This document shows, piece after piece, positions 1-19,739 of a DNA stretch of 64,000 nt. The DNA lies in the NCBI RefSeq assembly GCF_035594125.1, contig NC_087181.1, positions 11,517,317 to 11,581,316 on the forward strand. The letters are read 5' to 3'. Position numbers and translations under genes: made by a program. The stretch's first letter is position 1. Every line of letters starts with the position of its first letter. This DNA is from Scylla paramamosain. Its lineage: Eukaryota; Arthropoda; Malacostraca; Decapoda; Portunidae. Under the pieces are notes generated by a model. The model was not told the DNA's origin, did not search any database, and was given only the letters and a program-made list of their open reading frames with translations.

Positions 1-167
1 ACTTCGTGAGGAACAAAAGGTATGTTGTTGCGCCTGTATTGTTGTCCTTCCTTTGTGTTCTTTTTGTACATTACATCATCGCTAGAATAAAAAAAAAAAC
101 ATAAGCTTGAAAAAAAAGTAATTGTTCCTCGTTTTTCGTTCAGTTATTCATTACTTTCGTCAAGGTC
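1..167. other. AT-rich leading edge, no gene seen
   Basis: Unique-looking AT-rich sequence before the first GA tract. It contains a short segment (about 40-65) resembling motifs that recur in the TIR repeat family elsewhere in the window (CTTTGTGTTC). No supported coding sequence. Confidence 0.4.
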
Positions 168-1420
<1,253 letters not shown>

Positions 1421-1441
1421 TTACTGAGAACAAATCGATCC

Positions 1442-1442
<1 letters not shown>

Positions 1443-1531
<89 letters not shown>
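1443..1531. repeat. (GA)n microsatellite
   Basis: Near-perfect GA run, followed at about 1642-1673 by a (GT)n run of about 32 bp. Confidence 0.97.
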
Positions 1532-1533
<2 letters not shown>

Positions 1534-1640
1534 TGGTTGGGGAGTGTGTGGTTGGGGCTAGCATATCAATTATGGAGAACGAAATCATGACACGAAATAT
1601 GTCACTGGGACTTGGTTGTGATAGAGCTTGTACCTTTTCT

Positions 1641-1678
<38 letters not shown>

Positions 1679-1904
1679 ATGATGTGTAAATTTCTTCCTC
1701 TTAAGCTTATGTTAGGAAAGCACTCCAAATGTGTTAGTTCAGAAAATCAATAGAGCTTTTTATCCGTTTCACTTCTTCATTATTTTTAGTAGTGAGGGTT
1801 AAAAAAAAAAATCATCCCTAGTTACTCCTGCGCTATAATTGTGCTTTTGTTTACTCCATTACGTCAAACAATAGATGAATTAGTACTTTTTATTATACTT
1901 ATAT

Positions 1905-1968
1905 AGGAGAGGTATCGGCCAAGGGCAACAAAAAGACGGATGAAAAGAAGCCCACGAAAGAATAGGTG
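1905..1968 (-). mobile_element. LINE 3'-tail fragment (reverse orientation)
   Basis: The segment contains GGCCAAGGGCAACAAAAA followed by AAGCCCAC. It matches the reverse complement of the 3' end of the retrotransposon at 60.8-63.9 kb, around 63800-63864. Only the tail is present, as expected of a 5'-truncated copy or a SINE that borrowed the tail. Confidence 0.6.
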
Positions 1969-2035
1969 CTTATCTTCCATGTAGGGCGGCGGGGAATTAA
2001 ATACCTCATAACGGGCATAAAATATAATAATCTTA

Positions 2036-2545
2036 CGACGCTTTACTTATGTACATGAAGGAGGAGCATCAAACGCTTTATAATAGCATCTAAATACTAA
2101 ACGTACGGAGCATTACTGATATTATACTTGAGGGAGAAGCATAACATACCGTACAATAGCGTCTAGGACTAAATTTATGAGGCATTACCTGACATATACT
2201 TCATTAGATATCATTTAAGAGGATATAACACTAAATTTATCCCTCATTACTGATATATTCGTCAAGGTAAAGCATCAGGTATCATTTAAAAAGCATCTAA
2301 GACTAAATTTGTGACGCATTACTGATACACTCGTCGAAAGAAAGCATTAGATACCATTTCAAAAGCATCTGGGACCAAATTTACGACTCATTACTGATAT
2401 ATTCGTCAAAGAAAACTTGAAATACCATATAAAAAGATCTAAGACTAAATTTATGACTCATTACTGATACATTCATCTAGTACTGGTATACTTTATAATC
2501 GCATCCAAAACTACACTTACGCCACACACGTCGGAGCAAGCATCA
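2036..2545. repeat. Degenerate tandem array, unit about 70 bp, about 7 copies
   Basis: A motif close to GACTAAATTTATGACTCATT, then ACTGATA and a CGTC-containing stretch, recurs about every 65-75 bp (near 2111, 2183, 2254, 2317, 2388 and 2459). Copies are well diverged, so the array is old. No coding signal. Confidence 0.8.
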
Positions 2546-2985
2546 AATAACACAAAGACAACCACTAGAACACTAAACTAGCATTACCCAGACATATGAG
2601 GCGATAAATTAGTACCCGATGGAATTACTGAGAATGTTATGACTGTTTACTCCTCCCACGTCATCATACCTAAGCGTTACGAGCATTATGAACATCGTAC
2701 CTCTACTTACCACTATTATCGTACACCGGAGTAATTACAGAGCACCCATTATCCACCCACGTTATTTAGGGGCATTTAAAATTTATGTCTTACCGCTATT
2801 TCGCCTTAGTCGTAAGTAAAGGTAAGGTATTTGTAGACTGAAGAGTTGTGTGAGGGAATAACATAACAAAAGCAGCAGTGAGAGTGGGAACTGTAGACCA
2901 GGTGTGGGAGTTACAGGTAAGCAGGGATCAATACTCGTGGGGATAGGTAGATGTGTGTTAACTTGTGGGTGAGTGTACTGTTAAT
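2546..2985. other. Intergenic sequence, nothing recognised
   Basis: Mixed-composition sequence with no convincing gene, RNA or mobile element. Confidence 0.4.
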
Positions 2986-2986
2986 C

Positions 2987-3035
<49 letters not shown>

Positions 3036-3258
3036 ATGAATTTTTTCTTCCCTCTCTCTCCCTCTTTTCTTATTTTTTCTTTCTTCTCTTTTTTTTTGTT
3101 TTTAATCTGTTTTCTTTTTCTATCTCCCTTTTCTTTCTTTCTTTTTCCCAGTTTTATTTTTCAAGTCTGTTTTTCCGTGTCTTTTGTGTTTATTCAGTTT
3201 TATTTATTGTTTGTTTTGTTTTATTTTTTGTTTGCTTATTTTTTGTTGTTATTGCTAC

Positions 3259-3340
<82 letters not shown>
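2986..3340. repeat. (GT)n, pyrimidine-rich block, then (GA)n
   Basis: (TG)n at about 2987-3031, a T-rich pyrimidine stretch at 3035-3255, and (GA)n at about 3260-3337 followed by G8 and a short (GGCA)n run. Frames spanning it are low-complexity artefacts. Confidence 0.95.
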
Positions 3341-3345
<5 letters not shown>

Positions 3346-3639
3346 AGGCAGGCAGGCAGGCAAAGAGAGCTTGTGTGCACGTGGAAATAGGGAGGAGGTG
3401 AGTGGAAGCGTGTCTGGACCAGAGGGGAGGGCAGGTGGGGGCGCCGCGCCTTGACACACTGACCTGATTTACCTTTATTCTGTTTTGTCACAACCTATTA
3501 TCTGTGTTAATGATGTGAGTGTGGCTACAGCGAGGACACGAAACCACGAGAACCTGACGAAGGGCGAGAGTGAGATTAGGTACGGTTGGTCTCAGTATTG
3601 ATCCCACAAACACCAGTGAATGCCGTGCCTGTGACTCAA

Positions 3640-3800
3640 ATGGTAAAATACGGATTAATGAACTGGTTTAGCAAGTTATCATGTTCTAGTCATAGTTTAA
3701 CGAACTCTAGTGGGTGGTATTAAGGTTTTCGTGAGTCTTGTGGTAGTTTAACAAGCTATAATGGATATTATTGGATTTTCAAGGGTGTTTCCGTGATTCT
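3640..3800 (-). repeat. Degenerate fragment of the TIR repeat family
   Basis: Contains modules such as TTTCAAGGGTGTTTCCGTG and AGTTTAACAAGCT, spaced as in the reverse-oriented members of the dispersed family described at 14615-14840. Only internal modules are recognisable. Confidence 0.45.
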
Positions 3801-4144
3801 ATTAACAGGAGGAAGAGGAAGGAGAGAAAAAAATAAAAAGAGAAGTTATAAAGAAAAACAAGAACAAGATGTACAAGAACAAAAAAACAAACAACAAGAA
3901 ACAGACACTCATACAACTCTTTCTCCTTCTCCTTCACCTTCTCTCCTTTGTCAAGCCGGAAGGGCAAACTGTTCAAAACTTAACCAAACGTCTTGTGGCG
4001 TTCGTGTAAAGTCGACGTTCTGTCCCGCGTTTTCTAGGAAGTCGTAGGTTTGCCTTGTGACCACAACTGCCTGTCTGATGGGCGGCGCGCAGGCGAACCT
4101 CTCATACTCTTGAAGCAAAGGGAGTGATAAGCATTATAGTTGCA

Positions 4145-4145
4145 T

Positions 4146-4200
<55 letters not shown>
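4145..4200. repeat. (CT)n microsatellite
   Basis: Near-perfect CT run of about 55 bp, followed by a (CTT)n stretch at 4307-4330. Confidence 0.97.
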
Positions 4201-4204
<4 letters not shown>

Positions 4205-4420
4205 GCCTGTCTTTTTCTTATGGTTTATTTGTGTTTGTGTTTTATTTATTCTTCATCGTCTTCGTTGTTGCATTTATTGTCATCATCTTTCTTCATGGTT
4301 TTATCGTCTTCTTCTTCTTCTTCTTCTTCTCACCAACTAATTTACACTACACTAGTCTTTATAACTTAACACAATTTGTGAATTTGTGAATTTTGCATTT
4401 AATGACTTTTTGTTCACTCA

Positions 4421-4421
<1 letters not shown>

Positions 4422-4508
<87 letters not shown>

Positions 4509-4595
4509 CACCACTTATTTTATTTATCATATTTTTGCAGGAAACTTAGTTATGATATTTTTTTTTTTGTGAGAGAGAGAGAGCTCAGGTTAACT

Positions 4596-4639
<44 letters not shown>

Positions 4640-4746
4640 AATCGATGCCCAACACAGTCCCTCCTCCTCCTCCTCCTCCTCCTCCTCCTCCTCCTCCTCC
4701 TCCTCCTCCTCCTCCTCCTCGTCCTCCTCCTCCTCCTCCTCCTCCT
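4422..4746. repeat. Compound microsatellites (CA)n, (GT)n and (CCT)n
   Basis: (CA)n at about 4423-4504, (GT)n at about 4601-4638 and (CCT)n at about 4662-4745, separated by short unique segments. Confidence 0.97.
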
Positions 4747-4895
4747 TTTCCCTGGAACTAAGATGTATAAACTATAAGGGAAAAAAAGCTGATCATAGTG
4801 AAGACGTGTACAAGAATCTCTTCCTCTTTTTTTTTTCTTTCCATTTTTTTCCCTTTCTTTCTAAGCCATACTTTTCCTGAAATGGTTGGTCTTGT

Positions 4896-4897
<2 letters not shown>

Positions 4898-4981
<84 letters not shown>
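4898..4981. repeat. (CA)n microsatellite
   Basis: Near-perfect CA run of about 82 bp. Confidence 0.98.
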
Positions 4982-4984
<3 letters not shown>

Positions 4985-4997
4985 TCAATATACTAAA

Positions 4998-5102
4998 GCG
5001 CTAAACTCAGATCGGTATTCGGCGCAAAGGAGATTGAGTTGTTCATTTTGGCGCAGCGCATTTGGCCGATCTTTACTGAGTTCCTTTGCTGCGCCACTCC
5101 TT
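4998..5102. repeat. Imperfect inverted repeat, about 100 bp
   Basis: The left side contains CTCAGATCGG and GGCGCAAAGGAG. The right side contains CCGATCTTTACTGAG and CCTTTGCTGCGCC, close to the reverse complements. It may be a small non-autonomous element or a degraded palindrome; no target duplication was found. Confidence 0.45.
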
Positions 5103-5417
5103 AGATTGATAGACAGATAGAGTGGAGGAGGAGCCAGGAAGAAAGTGACTTGACTGACAAAGAATAATTTATAATGTGGAGGCAAAATAAATAAGCAAGA
5201 GTAAATAAAATAAAAAAACACAAACATTCCTAAGAGTCGCGAATTTTGTTACTAACGTGATAATCCGGGAGGAGAAATAAGAAAATAAGTAATAGTTAAG
5301 AAAAAAAGTAAGAAAAGTAGGAAATGAAAAAAAAGAAAAAAAAAAACATTCGTAAGGGCCGCAAACTTTATCGCTACCAAGAATCTGATCGTTTATGACG
5401 TGACGGATGACCTCCTG

Positions 5418-5602
5418 ACCTCTCCCTCTCCCTCTCCCTCTCCCTCTCCCTCTCCCTCTCTCCCTTTCCTTCTCCCTCTCTCCTTGTCTCCACTCTCCCG
5501 TTCTCCCAAAGATTTTCCGGTGCAGAGACTCGTGACTAATAACCTTGACCCGGTCACGGACACCTGCGCTCACCTTTCATTACTGTTTCACTTGTGTCCT
5601 CT

Positions 5603-5697
<95 letters not shown>
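5418..5697. repeat. (CCCTCT)n and a long (GT)n microsatellite
   Basis: Hexanucleotide CCCTCT run at about 5422-5461, and GT run at about 5607-5696 (about 90 bp). A (GGA)n run follows at 5831-5870. Confidence 0.97.
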
Positions 5698-5698
<1 letters not shown>

Positions 5699-6169
5699 GG
5701 GAGAGAAGGACTTAAGGAGCTGCTGGTAAGTCAGAGTTTGGATTACCTTTGAGATTTTTATGGTAGTTTTTCGTACTGGATTTGTTTTTGTAGGAGGAAT
5801 GTGTAATGTGTGTGTTGGAGTGCTGAGTATGAGGAGGAGGAGGAGGAGGAGGAGGAGGAGGAGGAGGAGACGGGAAAGAAAGTGGGGAGGAGGATGAGAG
5901 ATAAGTAGAAAATATAGAGGGCAAAATAGAGGAATAAGACGAGGTCAAGGATAAGGAAGAGGAGAAAAATAAGAGCAGAAAGAGTAAATACAACAGGAAA
6001 ACACGAATCGAGAGGAGAAAAACAATAAAGAGGAGGAAAATAAGGCGAATTACAAGAATACCAAGAAAGACGAGACGAAGGAGAAGCAAAACACGTTAAT
6101 GAAAGCGTTACCAAGCCATGAATCGTCAAGCAACTGCACACGTCTTGGCTTGGCGACTGGGAGGTGTTG

Positions 6170-6730
6170 TCAGGAAGTGTGACGGCGCTGCACGGGCGTG
6201 TGGGCGGCGGGACACGCGAGCCGGGACATGACGCACCTACTTCCGCGTAACACTGGGTTATGGGAAGAAATTATTGAGGTGCAGGGAGGGTGAGTCAGCC
6301 CGGCAACATATCTGAAGCCAGGTGTGCCCGCGCCCCGCCTCAGTCCCTCAGTCCCGGCGCGCTGGTCACGCCGACTCGAGGCTGTCACGGGGCGCTGGTT
6401 CGCTGCCGTTCGGGAAGACACACTGGCTGGCCGCTGGTCGGTCCTCCCTTCCCTTCACTTCCTCATCACCTCCTTGTCTCGTCTCGCCTGCCACTACACC
6501 TCGTCCTCCTCGTCTAGTCAAACCAGTCATTTACATCTCGTCTTGTTTCGCCTCGCCTCGTCCCGCCACTGACTTACACATCGTTGTCTCGTCTCAGCAG
6601 TCACCATAGCACCTCTCCTCGTCTCAGCAGTCACCGCAACACCTCGTCTCGCCTCAACAGCCACTAACACCTCTCAGCTTCACCATATATCAGTAACCAA
6701 GCCATAGCACCTCACTCGCCTCAAGGAAAT
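6170..6730 (+). promoter_or_regulatory. CpG-rich block, candidate promoter/5'UTR of FoxJ2/3
   Basis: The segment 6170-6450 is GC-rich and CpG-dense in otherwise AT-rich DNA. It is followed at 6475-6700 by a degenerate repeat of about 35 bp built on CGTCTCGCCTCAGCAGTCAC-like motifs. It lies about 1.7 kb upstream of the forkhead start codon on the same strand. Assigning it as promoter or first non-coding exon is inference; no TATA box or transcript evidence is available. Confidence 0.4.
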
Positions 6731-6889
6731 GGTTGTCAAGTAATTTTTTTTTCTTCTGTTAGTAGTCTATATGAAACAGTCACCCCATACAAGCTTTCAG
6801 TGCGTTTTCTACTCTTTTGAAGTTTTTATAAATAATTGATAGTAGTAAAGAATAAAAACTAACAACATTTCTTTACCTCAACTTCTTGT

Positions 6890-7735
6890 ATCGAGAAGAC
6901 TGGACTAGAGACTGAGAGGAGAAGGGATTGAGTTGACAGTCGCGTACCATTGACTGAAACTAAAACATTTTAGTGATAACGCTACTGTTTTTTTTTACCT
7001 CAGTTTTTACTTCACTTGCTATAGAGACAAAACATTGCGTGAGTGAAAAAGAGAAAGGGGACAAAGACTGATTCGAAAGCCATGCACCAGTGATCGAAAG
7101 TAGAACATTTGAAGCAAACCAGGAACTTTACCTCATTTTTCGTTTCTTAACTTGCAATAAAGACAACACATGACTGGAAAGAAAAGAGAAGATAGAAAAA
7201 AAAAAAAAGACACTGAACTGAAAGCCATACAATAGTGATCAATTTGAGAAGAAGAAAAAAAGTGGTTTGACATGACAAGACACTAACATAACATCAACTC
7301 GTAGGAAACTCGTGCCATACAAGCTAACACGTGGCCGGAAAAGAGAGAGAAGATTAAAAAAAGAAGTGAGTTAAAAGTTTTACACTAGTGATCGACTTGG
7401 AAATAGCAGAGTACCTCCTTGACAAGAGACTGACTGGACATTAATAAAGAGTGTGGGTGATGCAGATAAACTAGTATATGGATGGGAAGGAAAATGAGTT
7501 AGAAGTCTTAGACCATTAATTGACGTGAAAATAGCAGTGTACCTCCTTGACAAGACACAGTCAGGCCATTAATACGTAGGGAACTTAAGTGTTAAAGATA
7601 AAACTAACACGAATGAAAAGGAAATTGAGTTAGTAGCCTTGCATCTGTGAAAACTTGAACTTTGAACACTTGAAATAACAGTGCACCTCCTTGACAAGAG
7701 ACAGACAGGACATCAATACGTGAGCAGGTTGGTGT
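6890..7735. repeat. Degenerate tandem array, unit about 125-145 bp
   Basis: Repeated modules are AGCCATRCA-CAGTGATCGA-like sequence, GAAATAGCAG, and ACCTCCTTGACAAGA, the last near 7413, 7541 and 7685. Older, weaker units extend back to about 6900. It lies between the CpG-rich block and forkhead exon 1. Confidence 0.75.
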
Positions 7736-8420
7736 GACTCGTGTCTTCGTGGCGGCCGTGAGTGTGTGAATGTGCAGCCTTCATCTGGAGAGGAGTGACC
7801 CGGGCCTTCTGAAGGTGTGGGGAGCTGTGGGGTGTGAATGGCTGACGTACTTGTGGTTTGATTATGAAGTGGCGTTAGAAATAGTGATAGTTTTACTTGT
7901 TCAATATTTATTCACTTACTTAAATTTTCTCCTATTATCATTCTTACACAATTAGTATTAATTTTTTTCTTTTCTTTCTTCAATATTTATGCCTTATTGC
8001 TTTGGTTTTACTTTCTCCCTTTTTTCTTCTCACACAATCAATCTTCCCTTTTTCCTTCTCTGATACTTATTCCTTATTGTATTGGCTTCACTTTCTCCAT
8101 TTTTTTCCCTTTATCCTTCTAGTACGATTCATATTCCCTTTTCCTTCATTAATATTCACCTCCTTTATCAATACTAGCTTTATTTCCTCCCTTATTCCTT
8201 CCCAGGCATTCACCAAACGCCGGAAGGAAGCGAATCTACACTATTCCAACATGCCCTAGCTAACCTCAATCACCCTCTGCCATGACCGAGCTGAACAAGA
8301 GTCTCATTTCCTCGTTTTTCCTTCCCACACAATCACCAACCTCCAATGTCAGCCAGTTCTACACCATTCCCACATGCCCTAACTAATCCCAGTCACTCTC
8401 TCCACCCCCAGACTTCTGCC

Positions 8421-15987
<7,567 letters not shown>

Positions 15988-16356
15988 CCTCACCCCCGCC
16001 CCTCGCTACCCCGCCCCTTGTAATGCAATAACGTACCGTCCTCTTGATCAAGTGTGCCTTGTACCAGACGTACCACATACGTACCGTAGATGCTACTTAG
16101 GTCAGCGTGAACCACTGCGTCGTGTAGATGTAACTCTTGGTAAGTTAAGGTGTACATACAAGTGATCGAGTCAGACAGGAGAGACATGGAGGGGGGTTCT
16201 GGGAGTGTTTGATGCTGCGCTGCTGACGGTGCTGGCTGACTGCTAGAAGGCGTCAGGAGAGTGTATAAGGAGGGTTTCTGTTTAGCTGTTTTTTTTATTT
16301 TTATTTTATTTTTTTTAGGGTGTGTGTGGGGGTGTATTGGTGTTGTGTTATGTTTG

Positions 16357-16360
<4 letters not shown>
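15988..16360 (+). other. Probable 3'UTR of FoxJ2/3
   Basis: Sequence directly downstream of the forkhead stop codon with no further coding signal. The transcript end is unknown; one candidate polyadenylation signal lies at 18206. Confidence 0.4.
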
Positions 16361-16361
<1 letters not shown>

Positions 16362-16437
<76 letters not shown>

Positions 16438-16543
16438 TGTGTATTTCAGATATTTTTATTCAGTGTATGTAGATTTGCAAGTGATTTAATGATATGCCAC
16501 CACCACTACTACTGCTACCACCACCACCACCACCACCACCACT

Positions 16544-16592
<49 letters not shown>
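16362..16592. repeat. (TC)n and (CAC)n/(CAT)n microsatellites
   Basis: (TC)n at about 16363-16434, then (CCA/CAT)n at about 16510-16592. Confidence 0.97.
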
Positions 16593-16889
16593 ACTCAATG
16601 GCTGGTCCGGGGTTGAGACTGTGATTGTATCTTTTTTACTATTTTTTCTTTTATTTATTAGGTCGAAGTTTAGAATGTACTTTTTCCTCTTTTTTTCCTT
16701 TTATTTGTTCTGGTCCTAGAAGAAGAGACTCCGTTCAGAATCCTCCTCCATGCGTACCTGTCGTAGGTGTGTAGATGTTATGCTCAGGTGAATGAGAGGT
16801 TATAACCTACCAGTGTATTACCTTAGTCTCCCATTGAGAATAACAAAGAAAACGGGAGATGTATATAATCACTATTAACAAGAACTGAG

Positions 16890-17560
16890 GGACTGTATTC
16901 TCAAATGTTTCAGCATCTTATCTTTACTACTTTTAAAGGTCTATAGTGGAAGTTATTGGGATTCTTGAGAATGATTTTGTGATTCTGAGTAAGATATTGA
17001 GGTTTTCTGGTGTGTTTTCGTGATTTTGGTGATAGCTGAAGTTTTAGTGGAACTTGGGGTTTTCAAGGATAGTTTAGTGGTTCTAGTGGAAGTTGTCGAG
17101 GTTTTCAAGGTGTTTTGCGATACTGTCGGTTAAAGAGGCTGTAATGGAGGTCATGAAGGTTCTCAAGGGTGTTTTAGTGACTCGTATGATAGTTTGATAC
17201 GTTTTAGTGGAAGTTATTAGGATTTGGTAATTAGGACTGGTAATAGTTGTAGAGGATTTAGTGAGAGTTGGTGATGTTTTCAAAGTGTTTTCGTGATTCA
17301 GGTAACTGAACAGACTTTATTAGAAGTTGAAAGGATTTCCAATTGTGTTTTCATGGCTCTAGTCTAACGGAAGTGGTTAGGAGTTTTCAAGAGTGGTTAC
17401 GTAATTCTGGTTATTGTAGCGTGTTTTCGTGGTCCAGTGATAATTTGATACGGATTCTACGTCAGTGGCGCCATGAACACCCATGAGAACCCAAATAATC
17501 ATCTCCGTGGCCTTTGAAAATAGTCCCTGTGAGAGAAAGAAACGTTTCAAAATACGGGCT
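16890..17560 (-). mobile_element. TIR repeat family, internally expanded copy
   Basis: Starts with a CTGTATTCTCAAATGTTTCAG-like end and finishes near AAACGTTTCAAAATACGGG. Between them a module of about 60-75 bp (GTGGAAGTTATTRGGRTTTTCAAGG-like, then GTTTTCGTGATTCT) repeats about six times. It appears to be the 14615-14840 element with its inner part tandemly amplified. Confidence 0.6.
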
Positions 17561-17789
17561 CTTTGGTTCTGCTTTCACGTATTCCTGTTGACTCTTGAGA
17601 CTGTTACTCCTATGTCTCCTCCTCCTCGCCTCTGTACACCCTTCCTTGGCGTGCGTTTTACCCACAGATGTGCAGTGCTGTTTGTTTCGCCTGTCCTTTG
17701 AACGGCTGCAAAATTCTGCATGCCGCTGTATAGTACTCGCTTTTAATTTGTATACACTCCGTCACAGGCTGACAGGAGTGATAAACCAG

Positions 17790-17790
17790 G

Positions 17791-17841
<51 letters not shown>

Positions 17842-17959
17842 GTTATTATCATTAATATTATTATTATTATTGTTATTATTATTATTATCATCTTGATTAC
17901 TGCACTTGTTTTTACTCTATCGCAGGCTGATTGGAGTAATAAAACGGTGTTCATTACCA

Positions 17960-17997
<38 letters not shown>

Positions 17998-17998
17998 G
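17790..17998. repeat. (ATT)n microsatellites
   Basis: (ATT)n at about 17791-17890 with interruptions, and again at 17963-17998. The two tracts are linked by a duplicated unique segment (ACTCYRTCRCAGGCTGA-like at about 17756 and 17916). Confidence 0.95.
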
Positions 17999-18205
17999 GG
18001 AAGTGTGATTAGCTAGTCATTACCGAGTCATTCCCGATTACCTAGTCACTCCCACCGCAGCAGCCTTCTGTCTACTGCTGGCGGGGGAACCAAGTCAGCT
18101 GGGGGGATGAGAGCTGAAGTGAAGGTGTTTGCTCATTCTCCAAGGCGTTCCAAGTATTAATTGGTATACCCAACCCATGTGCCTAATGTCGTGTGCCTTG
18201 TTCCA

Positions 18206-18211
18206 AATAAA
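18206..18211 (+). promoter_or_regulatory. Candidate polyadenylation signal AATAAA
   Basis: AATAAA in the + strand 2.2 kb after the FoxJ2/3 stop codon. Assignment to this gene is speculative. Confidence 0.25.
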
Positions 18212-18267
18212 TATATGATATGTTAATGGTTTCTCCTTTATCAACTTCACTTTCTTCTCTAGTAGGT

Positions 18268-18269
<2 letters not shown>

Positions 18270-18353
<84 letters not shown>
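18270..18353. repeat. (TC)n microsatellite
   Basis: Near-perfect TC run of about 82 bp. A (GT)n run lies at 18612-18633. Confidence 0.98.
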
Positions 18354-18357
<4 letters not shown>

Positions 18358-18659
18358 AGGTTTTCCAACTGTGACATCATGTTTGTCATTGTCCTATGTG
18401 CGTGTGTGTGTGTATGTCATCTTATCATTTCCTGACAGACCGTATCTGAAACAGCTCGGGGTGAAGTCGTCCTCTGATAACCCGGTAATCCCACACTTGA
18501 TAATGCTTGGAGAATGATAACTGTGGGGCATGACAAAGAGATGCGCGACGCTTGCTTTCCCCGCCCTGTAGGTATTTCCTTTCCCTGTGCTCTTCCTGTG
18601 TCTGGAGAACGTGTATGTGTGTGTGTGTGTGTGTGGGCGCTTTAAACCCACTACAGAGA

Positions 18660-19560
18660 ATATGAGCTATTAATTCATGGTTTCTGCTTCACGTATTCAC
18701 GTCTGCAGTGCAAAATCTTGTTGAATATGCATAAGATGGGATGTGGAGTTAATATATTTAGTTTTAAGATAGTTTGTGGTCTGAGCGAATTATGAATGAT
18801 CGCTGGCAACAACTATTGCCTGACGGATGCTGCCGCTGGCTGGGTGGTGATCATTATTCTCACAAACCTGCCACAGACACTGTTCTCATGAGCCCAATAT
18901 AATTATATCAACATACAAACTTATGCATACTTTGGGAGAAACATTACATAGCCTACGTCACCGGTACCTCCGTATGATAAAATAGATGCTTAGTTTAAAT
19001 GTTAATTCCTAGCGCATGATAAATTCCTATAATATTACAAGGTTGCTTAAAGAGTTGCCATTAAAGCGAGAATTTTATTCAGCTACAGTTCCCGGCGGGG
19101 GAGACAGATGGCGCGCCGCCGCCAAACGTAAACAAAAGAAAAGGGAAGCGTCAGAGGCTTATTTGAAACTGTCCGCATGACTTGAGGTGTTCACTATGAA
19201 GCCCTAAAAATGTTATCACTGAAGAAATACACTTTCATTATGAGAAAAGCGCGTGTATACGATGCATTTTTTATAGCTGTTTGAAATCTTCATGAATGCA
19301 GGAAAAAGTTAAGATCATTTTGTCTTCCCCTCTGATCAGCACTGACACCACATCAATGCATAGTAGATAAAAACATCCGTTCATGAAAACAAAATAATGC
19401 CGCCCTTTCACCATTAACCACACCAGAAAACCAAACCCCACACAAAACCCACACAATACCACCCCGTCACAAGCAACACAAACAGGTCATTCACCTCATA
19501 TCCCGAAACACACACACGAACCCCGAACAACACACACACAAAACAAACACATCATTACAA
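18660..19560. other. Intergenic sequence upstream of RCC2
   Basis: No gene recognised. It includes a short GC-rich patch near 19095-19130 (GGCGCGCCGCCGCC) that could belong to the RCC2 promoter, and an A-rich run at 19558-19580. Confidence 0.4.
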
Positions 19561-19739
19561 AAAAAAAAAAAAAAAAAAAAGGTTAGACCGTCACAGCAGC
19601 CTGAAGAACGACCAAACCCCTTAAACCTGAGAAAAGAAATCCAGACCGCCTAAGTCAGAGCGGCAGGAAATCGGACGCAGGCGAATTACCGCTTGTCTAG
19701 TGCCGGGCGGCTCACTAATTTTTCTTGTACCCGAGGAAC